Shown here: piece by piece, positions 1 to 8,901 of the stretch
Layout of the letters: the number at the start of each line of letters is the position of its first letter
Numbering within the stretch: position 1 is the stretch's first letter
Source: CAZGMC01 sp964526565
GTDB lineage: Bacteria > Pseudomonadota > Alphaproteobacteria > DSM-16000 > Inquilinaceae
Assembly: GCA_964526565.1 (NCBI GenBank)
Contig: CAZGMC010000046.1
Location: 1 to 32,188 of the forward strand
Length of the DNA: 32,188 bases
Direction: 5' to 3'
Translations under genes and position numbers: made by a program
The notes under the pieces: generated by a model
What the model saw: only the letters and a program-made list of their open reading frames with translations
The model's database searches: none
What the model was told of the DNA's origin: nothing

Positions 1-1
1 G

Positions 2-991
2 TTGATATCGATGACGACGACCTTGCGGGCGATCCCGATGATCCCGATTGAAGACATCTGGCAGTCACTTCGGTCAAGCAGTCCCGGCCCTCTGGTCCGC
101 CGGATCGACGAGACGCATCCGCTGGACCTCTATGCCGAGTACGAGCATCCGGACCGGCCCGGTCTGGTCCTGATCTGTCCGGAGGAGCCGCCACGGGCGC
201 GCGGTCTGAAGGCTGTCCGGATCGATCATGGAGACCGGGCGGATGGCCGGTGGTGGGTGCGCCTCTCGCTGATGACACCGGATCTTTCCGCCGTGTTCCG
301 GGAGCTCTGCCGCGACATCGTGACGTTCACGCGCCAGGGGATCACGCCACAGGCCGCTCCGGGAGCCGTCCTGGCCAGGGTCGATCGATGGCGACGGCTG
401 CTGGAGGAGGCCCATGACGGCATGACCGCGACCGCACTGCGCGGCCTGATCGGGGAACTGCTTGTGCTTGAGACGGACGTGCTGCCGCATTTTCATTCCG
501 ATGCCGCTGTCAACAGCTGGCAGGGCCCGCTCGGGGCGCCACAGGACTTCCGATTGCCGTCTGGACGGCGGATCGAGGTCAAGGTCGTGCAGCCTGACGC
601 CGAGGCGGTGCGGATCAACGGTCTTGCCCAGCTCGACGGTGAAGGCGAAGAGATTGCCTTGTTCGTCATCCGCCTTGAAGATGTTCACGCGGAGTCCGAG
701 AACGCGACGACGGCGCCGGCCGTGATCCGCCGGCTGATGGGACGGCTCGAGTTCGAACCGTTGGCTGCCAACGAGCTGACGAGCCGGCTGGCCGCAGCCG
801 GCTGGCATGAGCACCCGCACCACGAACAGGTGGCGGTCGTTCTCAAGGGCATACAAAGGTACGCCGTCGAGGCGTCGTTTCCGCGTCTCGTTCGGGCGAC
901 GGTCCCCGTTGGCGTGACAGAGGCGGACTATGTCATCGCCCTGACGCCCATGACGGCCGGGGATCGGGCCGCAGGGAAACCAGACACATGA
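2..991 (+). CDS. DUF4420 PD-(D/E)XK nuclease-like protein (5' end at window edge)
   Basis: Putative nuclease of the PD-(D/E)XK fold, family DUF4420, found in restriction/phage-defence operons with Z1-type helicases, MutL/MORC-like ATPases, DNA methylases and AIPR proteins. Counting from the TTG at base 2, the nuclease core shows a helix with E152 (GLIGELLVLE), then D182 and the E192-V-K194 strand, which together fit the D...ExK active site. The C-terminal part (about 215-315) is less characteristic. The start is uncertain: the frame is open to the window edge, and TTG at 2, ATG at 11 and ATG at 38 are all possible; none has a clear ribosome binding site. The stop overlaps the next start (ATGA), so the two genes are translationally coupled. 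The target DNA and true activity cannot be read from the sequence. Confidence 0.8.
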   Translation: MISMTTTLRAIPMIPIEDIWQSLRSSSPGPLVRRIDETHPLDLYAEYEHPDRPGLVLICPEEPPRARGLKAVRIDHGDRADGRWWVRLSLMTPDLSAVFRELCRDIVTFTRQGITPQAAPGAVLARVDRWRRLLEEAHDGMTATALRGLIGELLVLETDVLPHFHSDAAVNSWQGPLGAPQDFRLPSGRRIEVKVVQPDAEAVRINGLAQLDGEGEEIALFVIRLEDVHAESENATTAPAVIRRLMGRLEFEPLAANELTSRLAAAGWHEHPHHEQVAVVLKGIQRYAVEASFPRLVRATVPVGVTEADYVIALTPMTAGDRAAGKPDT

Positions 992-3087
992 CGAATGACG
1001 AATTCAGGGCCGACCTCCTGGCCTCCGCGGCATCGCGTGCTGAGGCATCGTCCTGCACGATGCGAGACGCTTTCGTTGGAGAAACGCTGGAGCGCCTGCG
1101 GGAGGCAGGCGAGGTGCCGGATGCAGAGACCTGCCCCGAGACATTGACCGGACAGCGGGGCAGAAAACTGGAGATGGATGCTTTCGCCTTCGACGAAGCG
1201 GACGAGTCGCTGCACCTTTACATTGCGCTCCTGGATGGCGGTCCTCAGATGCCGGCGGCCCTCACTCTTTCCGAGGCGCGGGACCAGGGCTTCAATCGCA
1301 TCCTGGCGGTATTCGAGCAGGCAAGGAGCGGGTGGCTGGCCAGAAGCATTGAGGAAAGCCGACCGCTTTGGGCCTTGGCGCGGCGCGTCGAACGCAATGC
1401 CCGACCTTCGCGTCTGCGGCTGCACATCGTCACTGACCGTCCGATCAGCGAGCGCATCCGCGAAATTCCCGCCACTGTTGCCGATGATGAAACACAGGTC
1501 ACCTACCAGATCTGGGATCTCACTCGGTTCAAGAGAATACACGAGGCGCACAACGCTCGCGACGACCTTGTCGTGGACTTCAGCAGGATGTCGTTGGGTG
1601 GTCTTGAAGTCCTTCCGGCGGCCGTTGGTGATGCGGACTACGATGCATACTTGGCTGCAATTCCTGCGGAGACGCTTGCCGACATCTTCCTGCGATACGG
1701 CAGCCGCCTTCTTGAAGGGAACGTCCGAACATTTCTTGGCCGTCGAGGCAATGTCAACAAGGGCATGGCGAGAACCATCCAGCAACAGCCGGAAAGATTC
1801 TTTGCCTACAACAATGGCATAGCGGCGACCGCCTCCGAGGTGGCCCTCTCCCGGACCGCCGACGGTCGCCTGCTCGTCACCAGCGCCACCGACCTCCAGA
1901 TTGTCAACGGCGCCCAGACGACGGCATCGGTCGCGATGGTGCGACGCGACGGCCGCATGTCCCTGTCCCGGGTCTTTGTGCCAATGAAACTCTCGGTCGT
2001 CGCGCCGGGCGTCAGCGAGGAAATCATTCCGCTCATCTCGCGTTATGCAAACAGTCAGAATACCGTAAGGTTGAGCGATTTCTTCGCAAACCACCCTTTC
2101 CATCGCAGGATTGAAGAATGCTCGCGACGCATTCTCGCACCGGCCATTGGAGGCTCGCAGATCCAGACCCACTGGTACTATGAGCGGGCGCGAGGTCAAT
2201 ACTTGAATGATCAGGCCGGGCTCACGCCGGCAAGGCGGCAGCAGTTTCAGTTGGCCAACCCCCGCAGTCAGGTCGTCACCAAGACGGATCTTGCGAAAGT
2301 CGAGAACTGCTTTGCAGGGCTGCCAGACATTGCCTGCAAGGGCGCCGAAAAGAGCTTCACAGAATTCGCCAACACCATCACGGCGCAATGGTCAATTGAA
2401 GCGCAGCGCAGTCGCTATGGCGACGACTGGTTCAGGGATGCGATTGCACGGATCATCCTGTTTCGTGCGGCAGAGCGCCTTGTAAGCGATGCTTCGTGGT
2501 ATGAGGGCGGTTACAGAGCCCAGATCGTCGCCTATACAATGGCTCGATTGGCCCGCTTGGCCGCTGATGTTTCCGCAGGCGGGTCGCTTGATTTCCGCAG
2601 GATCTGGGCGGCACAGGTGCCCGGCGACACGCTGGAAAGACAGATGCTGTTGATCGGCGAGGTCATGGCTGCGGTCCTCCGGGACCCGCCACAGGCCGGC
2701 CAGAACGTCACGGAATGGGCGAAGGCGCAGGCATGCCGCAAGCGTGCTCTCGAAACGCAGGTGCCCGTGACCGCTGGAATGGAGCAGATGACTGTTACCA
2801 GCCATGACATGCGCTCTCAGGAAAAGCAGGCGCGTGCGGAAGGGAAGATTGATCGAGGCCTGAAAGCGATCCGCAACGTTATGGAGCGTGGTCCGTCGTA
2901 CTGGCAGGCGTTGTCCGTGTTCGCGCGCCATCAACAGATTTTGACAATGGCAGACGAGCGCGCACTGTATCCTGCATTGAACGGCTCGGTGCCCAGCGAC
3001 CGCCAGGCCGAGACACTTGTCAGCCTGAGCAGGCGGTGCGAGGATGCCGGTTTCGTGGCGGAAGCCCATCAGTCTGCGTCTGCTTGA
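988..3087 (+). CDS. AIPR family protein (abortive infection / phage resistance)
   Basis: 699-aa member of the AIPR family (PF10592), named for a lactococcal abortive-infection protein and common as the last gene of methylase/Z1/DUF4420 defence operons. Family hallmarks are in the expected order: an N-terminal alpha/beta region (about 50-190), the NKGM segment near residue 255, the FAYNNGIA motif near 271-278, IVNGAQTT near 305-312, and the ISRYANSQNTV block near 350-360. The N-terminal region has the strand pattern of a nuclease-like fold (around LEMDAFAFDE), but I do not see a complete catalytic set. The start is fixed by the ATGA overlap with the DUF4420 gene. Codons end in A or T visibly more often than in the housekeeping genes further right, which suits acquisition by transfer. 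The molecular mechanism of AIPR proteins is not established. Confidence 0.85.
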   Translation: MTNDEFRADLLASAASRAEASSCTMRDAFVGETLERLREAGEVPDAETCPETLTGQRGRKLEMDAFAFDEADESLHLYIALLDGGPQMPAALTLSEARDQGFNRILAVFEQARSGWLARSIEESRPLWALARRVERNARPSRLRLHIVTDRPISERIREIPATVADDETQVTYQIWDLTRFKRIHEAHNARDDLVVDFSRMSLGGLEVLPAAVGDADYDAYLAAIPAETLADIFLRYGSRLLEGNVRTFLGRRGNVNKGMARTIQQQPERFFAYNNGIAATASEVALSRTADGRLLVTSATDLQIVNGAQTTASVAMVRRDGRMSLSRVFVPMKLSVVAPGVSEEIIPLISRYANSQNTVRLSDFFANHPFHRRIEECSRRILAPAIGGSQIQTHWYYERARGQYLNDQAGLTPARRQQFQLANPRSQVVTKTDLAKVENCFAGLPDIACKGAEKSFTEFANTITAQWSIEAQRSRYGDDWFRDAIARIILFRAAERLVSDASWYEGGYRAQIVAYTMARLARLAADVSAGGSLDFRRIWAAQVPGDTLERQMLLIGEVMAAVLRDPPQAGQNVTEWAKAQACRKRALETQVPVTAGMEQMTVTSHDMRSQEKQARAEGKIDRGLKAIRNVMERGPSYWQALSVFARHQQILTMADERALYPALNGSVPSDRQAETLVSLSRRCEDAGFVAEAHQSASA

Positions 3088-3704
3088 CGCGAGGGCTTCG
3101 CATGACGAGACAGAGGAGTCCAATATCAGCTGGTTGAACCTGCTCGCTTTCCTTTTCCGTAAGTTTGTTTCTAGAGTTCAACACGTCTGCAATCGCAGTG
3201 CTTCGGGGGCAGTAAGGCAGGCCACCATGGGCTTGAATGCCATCACGGACCTTGTGGTCTAGGATGTTGTTCCTGTATCCTGAATGGGATAAGACGGTCG
3301 TGGAGTGCGCGCGATGTGGTGGAGAGCGCGGGGGGCGTTTCTTGCGGCCGGTCTGCCTGATGGCATGGGCATCGCCGGTGATCCGCGCACGGCGGCACCA
3401 GCAGGGGGCAGCGCCGCGTTGGCTGTCGGGGCCCGACGGCGGGTCGGTGCAGCACCCGGCGTGCCCCGTTGCAGATGTTGCATATTGCCTGAAAGCCTCA
3501 GCAGATCAAAAGGTTGGGCTGCAACACCGCGGTTGCGCCGATGATGCAGAAGGGACGGGCGGTGCAACGTCCCGTGTGCACGATGCACATGCTGCATCCA
3601 GCCGGAAAGGGACTATGAGTCAACGGGTTGGCCCGCAACAGGCCGGTTGCAGGCGCTGCTGGGCCGGGCGGGCGTTCGGTCCACGCGCCTTGAGGGCGGG
3701 ACCG
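3088..3704. other. Gene-free spacer with a TGCA-rich cluster
   Basis: No frame here reads like protein. The first 150 bases after the AIPR stop are relatively AT-rich and the rest is GC-rich. Between about 3447 and 3655 the tetramers TGCA, GCAA and TTGC recur densely, including GCAGATGTTGCA at 3471-3482 and a run of TGCA near 3575-3600. Such TGC-rich clusters resemble operators of the PHB regulator PhaR, but no pha gene is visible. No convincing terminator follows the AIPR gene. The spacer separates the defence genes from the housekeeping region and may be one edge of an inserted island. Confidence 0.5.
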
Positions 3705-3983
3705 CTACTCCGGGCTCGCCGGCGCCGTCCCGAATGCCTCATGTACCACGCGGTCGCCGGGGGTGATGCCGAGCATGGCGGACAGGCCGCCATTGATCTC
3801 CAGCACGGCGCGCACCGGGGCGGCGGAGCTGTGCGGGTCGTCGGTCTGGGGTGTCGTGCGCTCGGCGATGTTGACGATGCGCCCGTCGGCATCGATGAAC
3901 AGCATGTCCAGCGAGATCAGGGTGTTGCGCATCCAGAACGAGGCCTCGCGCGGCGGGTCGAAAATGAACAGCATGCCGGCGTC
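3705..3983 (-). CDS. DUF192 (UPF0127) family protein, C-terminal part only
   Basis: The visible 92 codons encode the conserved core of the DUF192 family, small beta-rich proteins usually of about 150-170 residues with an N-terminal signal sequence. Diagnostic stretches are GMLFIFDPPREASFWMRNT, ISLDMLFIDADGRIV and the closing VLEINGGLSAMLGI-PGDRV. The stop codon is TAG at 3707-3705. The 5' part falls into the N run, so the missing 60-80 residues, including any signal peptide, are lost to the assembly gap rather than to mutation. The function of the family is unknown. The gene probably follows the deacetylase gene on the same strand, but the gap prevents measuring the spacing. Confidence 0.85.
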   Translation of the reverse strand, partial: DAGMLFIFDPPREASFWMRNTLISLDMLFIDADGRIVNIAERTTPQTDDPHSSAAPVRAVLEINGGLSAMLGITPGDRVVHEAFGTAPASPE

Positions 3984-4083
3984 NNNNNNNNNNNNNNNNN
4001 NNNNNNNNNNNNNNNNNNNNNNNNNNNNNNNNNNNNNNNNNNNNNNNNNNNNNNNNNNNNNNNNNNNNNNNNNNNNNNNNNNN
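3984..4083. other. Assembly gap (100 Ns)
   Basis: A run of exactly 100 undetermined bases, the conventional length for a scaffold join of unknown size. It cuts the DUF192 gene. Since about 60-80 codons of that gene are missing, the real gap is probably longer than 100 bases. The adjacency of the defence genes on the left to everything on the right therefore rests on scaffolding. Confidence 0.97.
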
Positions 4084-4105
4084 CGTCGCGTATAGGGCTG
4101 CGCGA

Positions 4106-5233
4106 TCATGGCCGCAAGACGGCATCGATCAGGGCATGCACCGCCGGCCGCACCGGGCCGGGGCGGGCGGCGTCGGCGATGGTCGTGAACCAGTGCTCCG
4201 GCGGCGCGCGGCCGGCGGCGCGGTTCCAGGTCAGGCCGCGCAGCACCGCCTCCGCCGCGGCCGTCACCGGACCGGCCGGGTCGAGGCCGTTGAGCGTTGC
4301 CCACACCCCGGCCCAGCAGCGTCCCACTGACCAAGGGTTGTAGCCGCCGCCACCCAGCACCAGCAGCCGCGGCGCCAGCCCCGTCATCGCCGCCACCACC
4401 CGCCACAGCGCACCGTTCGACAGCGTCAGCCGGCTCAACGGGTCGTCGGCCAGGCCGTCGGCGCCGCACTGCAAGACCACGGCCTGGGGCCGGAACGCGC
4501 GGCCGAGCGGCACCAGCACGGTGTCGCGGATCAGGTCGAGCTCCGAATCGTTGAACTCCGGCGGCACCGGCAGGTTGCGCGCCATGCCGCCGGCGCGGTC
4601 GTGCACAGGGCCGCTGTTGGGCCAGCGCCCTGTCTCGTGCACCGACACGGTCAGCACGCGGTCGTCGTCGTGGAAGGCATCCTGGACGCCGTCGCCGTGA
4701 TGGGCGTCGACATCGACGTAGTAGACGCGCTCCAGCCCGCCATCGAGCAGGCCGAGGATGGCCAGCACCGGGTCGTTGAAATAGCAGAAGCCGCTGGCCC
4801 GGTCGGGCCGGCCGTGGTGCGTGCCGCCGGCCGGGCTGTGCACGATGCCGCCGTCGGCGAGCAGCTCCGCCGCGCGCAGGGCGGCGCCCGAGGCGGTCGC
4901 CGGGCGGCGGAAGACCTCCGGGAAGATCGGGTTCTCGAACCGGCCGATGTTGTGGCGGGCGCGGCGCTCAGGATCGAGGCGCTGGTCGCGCTCGGCGTCG
5001 ATCAGCGCGCGGATGTAGTCCGGGTCGTGGAAGCGGGCGAGCTGCTGCGGCGTGGCGCGCGGGCTGTCGACATAGGCCTCGTCGGGCAGCCAGCCCATGG
5101 CCCGGCACAGGTCGATCACCGTCGACACCCGCGGGATCGCCAGCGGGTGCTTCCGGCCATAACGGGAATGCCGGTAGATCTCGCTGCCGATGAAGAGCGG
5201 AGAGAGCGGGCGGTCGGGCATGCGCCATGACAT
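4106..5233 (-). CDS. Histone deacetylase family protein (AcuC-like)
   Basis: 375-aa zinc-dependent deacetylase of the arginase/deacetylase fold, the family of AcuC and acetylpolyamine amidohydrolases. It would remove acetyl groups from lysines or small amines in the cytoplasm; the substrate cannot be told. Visible motifs are the HH pair and glycine turn in GGTHHGRPDRASGFCYFND, the zinc ligands in YYVDVDAHHGDG (D and H), SVHE, the third zinc Asp in QCGADGLADDP, and the closing GGGGYN loop. The start chosen is ATG at 5233, with a GGCGG run just upstream; ATG at 5221 (MPDRPLSPLF) matches the usual N-terminus of the family equally well. The gene lies 90 bases downstream of the DUF1640 gene on the same strand, so it may be the last member of a putA-led unit. 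Confidence 0.88.
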   Translation of the reverse strand: MSWRMPDRPLSPLFIGSEIYRHSRYGRKHPLAIPRVSTVIDLCRAMGWLPDEAYVDSPRATPQQLARFHDPDYIRALIDAERDQRLDPERRARHNIGRFENPIFPEVFRRPATASGAALRAAELLADGGIVHSPAGGTHHGRPDRASGFCYFNDPVLAILGLLDGGLERVYYVDVDAHHGDGVQDAFHDDDRVLTVSVHETGRWPNSGPVHDRAGGMARNLPVPPEFNDSELDLIRDTVLVPLGRAFRPQAVVLQCGADGLADDPLSRLTLSNGALWRVVAAMTGLAPRLLVLGGGGYNPWSVGRCWAGVWATLNGLDPAGPVTAAAEAVLRGLTWNRAAGRAPPEHWFTTIADAARPGPVRPAVHALIDAVLRP

Positions 5234-5323
5234 AGGCCGCCGGATGCGCAGAGTCAGATTGGCGGGGCAAGCTCCGCGGCAAGCGCAGACGAAACGGGAA
5301 AAGAGGGAAAGTAGAGAAACCCC

Positions 5324-5548
5324 CTACGCAAAGAACCGTATGATCGCCAGGAACCCCGCGAGCGCGACGAGCATCGTGCCAGTGCGTATGGTGAGGTCGC
5401 GCTTGAGGAGTTCGAGGTCGTGCTTGGTGGCCAAGCGTTCGTCGATGAGCTTGGCCTGTTCTTCCGCCAAAGCTTCGGCCTGCTCGCGGGTGAACCCGAC
5501 GGCTTCCAGACGGCGCGCGAAGGCCAGTGTGTCGAAGATAACGCCCAT
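5324..5548 (-). CDS. DUF1640 / CCDC90-like coiled-coil membrane protein
   Basis: 74-aa protein with the architecture of DUF1640 (the CCDC90/MCUR1 family): a short N-terminal motif with FDTLAFARRLEAVGFTREQAEA, a charged coiled coil (about 24-50, including the family-typical LATKHDLELLKRDL) and one C-terminal transmembrane helix (about 56-72). It would sit in the inner membrane with the coiled coil on one face. It is at the short end for the family, which usually has several coil repeats. Both neighbours are on the same strand: putA ends 82 bases upstream and the deacetylase starts 90 bases downstream. Eukaryotic relatives (human MCUR1, yeast Put6/Put7) have been connected with mitochondrial proline metabolism, which makes the putA neighbour notable. 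The start ATG at 5548 fits the family N-terminus; the ribosome binding site is weak. Confidence 0.78.
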   Translation of the reverse strand: MGVIFDTLAFARRLEAVGFTREQAEALAEEQAKLIDERLATKHDLELLKRDLTIRTGTMLVALAGFLAIIRFFA

Positions 5549-5630
5549 GGGGAAGATGTGCCGTCTCTTCTCGCAAATGGCAAGCTCTGCAGAAGGGCCG
5601 CGCGGCGGGCCTCGCTGCGCTCGGGCCGCT

Positions 5631-8600
5631 CTACGCCACGGGCTCCTCCTCCGACAGCGAGACCAGGGTGGCGTTGCCGCCGGCGGCGGTGGTGTTGATG
5701 GTCACCGTATGCTCGGTGGCGAAGCGGTAGAGATAGTGCGGGCCGCCGGCCTTGGGGCCGGTGCCGGACAGGCCGTGGCCGCCGAAGGGCTGCACGCCGA
5801 CCACGGCGCCGACCATGTTGCGGTTGACGTAGGTGTTGCCGACCGCCAGCCGCCGCTGCACGTACCGCGCCGTGGAGTCGATGCGCGTGTGGATGCCCAG
5901 GGTCAGGCCGTAGCCGGTCGCGGCGATGGCGTCCAGCACCCGGTCCAGGTGGCCGGCGCGGTAGCGGATCACGTGCAGGATGGGCCCGAACACCTCGCGC
6001 TCCAGCCGGTCGAGCCGGTCGAGGGCGAAGGCGCGCGGCGCGAAGAACAGGCCGCGGGCCAGGCTGCCGTCCGGCGCGTCGTCAACCGGCACGGTGAACA
6101 GCGGCGCCGCCTCGTGGGCCATGCGTTCGGCATGCGCGCTGAGCATGGCGCGGGCGTCGGCGTCGATCACCGGCCCGACATCGGTGGCCAGCAGCGCCGG
6201 GTCGCCGACGGTCAGCGTCTCGGCCGCCCCGGCCAGCATGGCGAGCAGGCGGTCGGCGATCTCCTCCTGCACGAACAGGACGCGCAGCGCCGAACAGCGC
6301 TGGCCGGCGCTCTTGAAGGCGCTGTCGATCACGTCGACGACCACCTGCTCGGGCAGCGCGGTGGAGTCGACGATCATGGCGTTCTGGCCGCCGGTCTCGG
6401 CGACCAGCGGCACGATCGGGCCGGGACGCGCCGCCAGTGCCGCATTGATCGCCCGCGCCGTGTCGGTCGAGCCGGTGAAGGCGACCCCGGCCACCCGCGG
6501 GTCGGCGACCAGCCGGGCGCCCACCGCCGGGCCGTCGCCGGGCAGCACCTGCAGCACCTCCGGCGGCACTCCGGCGTTGCGGAACAGTGCGGCGGCGCGG
6601 CAGGCCAGGATCGGCGTCTGCTCGGCCGGCTTGGCGACCACGGCATTGCCCGCAGCCAGCGCCGCGGCGACCTGCCCCGTGAAGATCGCCAGCGGGAAGT
6701 TCCACGGGCTGATGCACACGAACGGCCCGCGCCCGCCCAGGGCCAGCACGTTGTCCTCGCCGGTCGGACCCGGCAGGCGGCGCGGCGCGGCGAACGCCTC
6801 GCGGGCGCGGGCGGCGTAGTAGCGGCAGAAGTCGGCCGCCTCGCGCACCTCGGCCAGGGCGTCCGGGAGGGTCTTGCCGGCCTCGCGCACGGCCATGGCC
6901 ATCAGTTCGGCCCGGTGCGCCTCCAGCGCGTCGGCCATGGCGTCGAGCACGTCGGCGCGGTGGCCGCCGCCGCTCTCGCTCCAGCCGCGCCAGGCGCCGG
7001 CGGCAGTGGCCAGGGCGCGGTCGACCTCGGCCGGGGTGGCGTCGGCGACGCTGCCGATCTCGCGCGCCTGGTCGGCGGGGTCGAGCGCGGCCCGCGGCGC
7101 CCCGCCCTGCCCGTCCCCGTCACCCAGCAGCGGCCGCGCGTGCCACAGGGACTCGGCGGCGCGCGCCATGGCCTCCAGCTCCGGGCGCAGCGCCGTCGGG
7201 TCGCTGAAGTCCAGCCCGCGCGAGTTGGCGCGGTCCGGCCGGTACAGGTCGGCCGGCAGCGGGATGCGCGGGTGCGGCTTGCGCGGCAGAACGGCGACGC
7301 GCGCCACCGGGTCGGCGGCGATCGCCTCGACCGGCACCTGGTCGTCGTTGAGCCGGTTGACGAACGACGAATTGGCGCCGTTCTCCAGCAGCCGCCGGAC
7401 CAGATAGGCGAGCAGCTCCTCGTGCCCGCCGACCGGGGCGTAGACCCGCACCGGCGCCTCCGGCCCGACCAGCTGGTCGTACAGCGGCTCGCCCATGCCG
7501 TGCAGGCGCTGGAACTCGTAGTCGCGCGGCGGCCCGCCCAGTTCCAGCACACAGGCCACCGAATGGGCGTTGTGCGTGGCGAACTGCGGATAGAACAGGT
7601 CGCGGCGCTCCAGCAGGAAGCGGGCGCAGGCCAGGTACGACACGTCGGTCGAGGCCTTGCGCGTGAACACGGGATAGCCGTCCAGGCCGCGCTCCTGGGT
7701 CAGCTTGATCTCGGTGTCCCAGTAGGCGCCCTTGACCAGCCGGACCATCAGCCGGCGGCCATGGCGCTCCACCAGCTCCGCCAGCCAGTCCAGCGTGGCG
7801 CGGGCGCGCTTCTGGTAGGCGGGCACGGCCAGGCCGAAGCCGTCCCACCCCTCCAGCGCCGGGTCGGCGTAGACCGCGGCGATCACGTCGAGCGACAGGT
7901 CGAAGCGGTCGGCCTCCTCGGAGTCGACTGTCAGGCCGATGCCGTGGGCGCGCGCCGCCAGCGCCAGCCGGCGCAGCCGGTCGGTCACGACCGCGCCGGC
8001 CTCCTCCCGCCGGCCCGGCTCGAAGCGCGGGTGCAGGGCGGAAAGCTTGACCGACATGCCCGGCGCGGCGACTGGCCCGCGGCCGCCGGCACGCCGCCCG
8101 ATCGCCGCGATGGCATCCGCATAGGACCGGAAGAACCGCTCGGCGTCGCCGTGGGTGCGCGCCGCCTCGCCCAGCATGTCGTAGCTGTAGCGGTAGCCGC
8201 GCCGTTCGGCCTCGGCGGCGCGCTCGATGGCCTCGCCGATGGTGCGGCCGAGCACGAACTGGCGGCCCATGATGCGCATGGCGTGGCGGATGGCGCCGCG
8301 GATCACCGGCTCGCCGACACCGCGGACCAGCCGGTTGAGCAGGGCGCGCGGCCGGCGCATCTCGGCCGTGTCCAGTGTCAGCACCCGGCCGGTCAGCATC
8401 AGCGCCCAGGTCGAGGCGTTGACGAACAGGCTTTCACCGTGACCGAGATGGTCGTCCCAGCGGGCGCCGCCGATCTTGTCCTCGATCAGCCGGTCGGCCG
8501 TCTCGGCGTCGGGCACGCGCAGCAGCGCCTCGGCGACGCACATCAGGGCGACGCCCTCCCGCGACGACAGGCCGAACTCGTTCAGGAACGAGTCGAGCCC

Positions 8601-8798
8601 GCCGAACGATCGCCGGTTGCGCCGCACGCCGCGGACCAGCGCGGCGGCGCGTGCCTCGACCCGCCGCGCCTGCTCGTCGGGCAGGCGCGCCTGGGGCAGC
8701 AGGGCCGCGACCGCCGCCGTTTCGTCCATGCGGTAGGCGCGATCAATGGCGGCGCGGCGACCGTCGTGGCGTGGCTGGAGATTGGCGAGAAAGGTCAT
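5631..8798 (-). CDS. putA: Bifunctional proline dehydrogenase / L-glutamate-gamma-semialdehyde dehydrogenase PutA
   Basis: 1055-aa fusion enzyme that oxidises proline to glutamate. The FAD-dependent proline dehydrogenase barrel (roughly 180-490) shows MSVKLSALHPRFE, VRLVKGAYWDTE, FATHNAHS, FQRLHGMGE and the C-terminal NGANSSFVNRL substrate segment. The NAD-dependent aldehyde dehydrogenase (roughly 540-1020) shows ISPWNFPLAIFTGQ, the FTGSTDTA cofactor loop, the general base E801 (LVAETGGQN) and the catalytic cysteine C835 in SAGQRCSALR. There is no ribbon-helix-helix DNA-binding domain at the N-terminus and no long C-terminal extension, so this is the short bifunctional type that does not repress its own gene. 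The start at 8798 gives the usual N-terminus. It probably leads a unit with the DUF1640 gene. The very long open frame on the opposite strand is a GC-driven shadow. Confidence 0.97.
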   Translation of the reverse strand: MTFLANLQPRHDGRRAAIDRAYRMDETAAVAALLPQARLPDEQARRVEARAAALVRGVRRNRRSFGGLDSFLNEFGLSSREGVALMCVAEALLRVPDAETADRLIEDKIGGARWDDHLGHGESLFVNASTWALMLTGRVLTLDTAEMRRPRALLNRLVRGVGEPVIRGAIRHAMRIMGRQFVLGRTIGEAIERAAEAERRGYRYSYDMLGEAARTHGDAERFFRSYADAIAAIGRRAGGRGPVAAPGMSVKLSALHPRFEPGRREEAGAVVTDRLRRLALAARAHGIGLTVDSEEADRFDLSLDVIAAVYADPALEGWDGFGLAVPAYQKRARATLDWLAELVERHGRRLMVRLVKGAYWDTEIKLTQERGLDGYPVFTRKASTDVSYLACARFLLERRDLFYPQFATHNAHSVACVLELGGPPRDYEFQRLHGMGEPLYDQLVGPEAPVRVYAPVGGHEELLAYLVRRLLENGANSSFVNRLNDDQVPVEAIAADPVARVAVLPRKPHPRIPLPADLYRPDRANSRGLDFSDPTALRPELEAMARAAESLWHARPLLGDGDGQGGAPRAALDPADQAREIGSVADATPAEVDRALATAAGAWRGWSESGGGHRADVLDAMADALEAHRAELMAMAVREAGKTLPDALAEVREAADFCRYYAARAREAFAAPRRLPGPTGEDNVLALGGRGPFVCISPWNFPLAIFTGQVAAALAAGNAVVAKPAEQTPILACRAAALFRNAGVPPEVLQVLPGDGPAVGARLVADPRVAGVAFTGSTDTARAINAALAARPGPIVPLVAETGGQNAMIVDSTALPEQVVVDVIDSAFKSAGQRCSALRVLFVQEEIADRLLAMLAGAAETLTVGDPALLATDVGPVIDADARAMLSAHAERMAHEAAPLFTVPVDDAPDGSLARGLFFAPRAFALDRLDRLEREVFGPILHVIRYRAGHLDRVLDAIAATGYGLTLGIHTRIDSTARYVQRRLAVGNTYVNRNMVGAVVGVQPFGGHGLSGTGPKAGGPHYLYRFATEHTVTINTTAAGGNATLVSLSEEEPVA

Positions 8799-8901
8799 GG
8801 CCCCGGTTCTCCACCAAAGGCTTTGTCGAACCTGTGCATCAAGGAACTGGTGGCATGGCTGATCAAGGCCAGACCGTCGCGATCGATAGAGGCAATGACA
8901 G

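Noticed and set aside
3131..3144. 14-base word TGGTTGAACCTGCT shared with the amidase promoter region (minus strand near 17495)
   Set aside because: A few exact 14-base matches are expected by chance in 32 kb on both strands; nothing else around them is shared.
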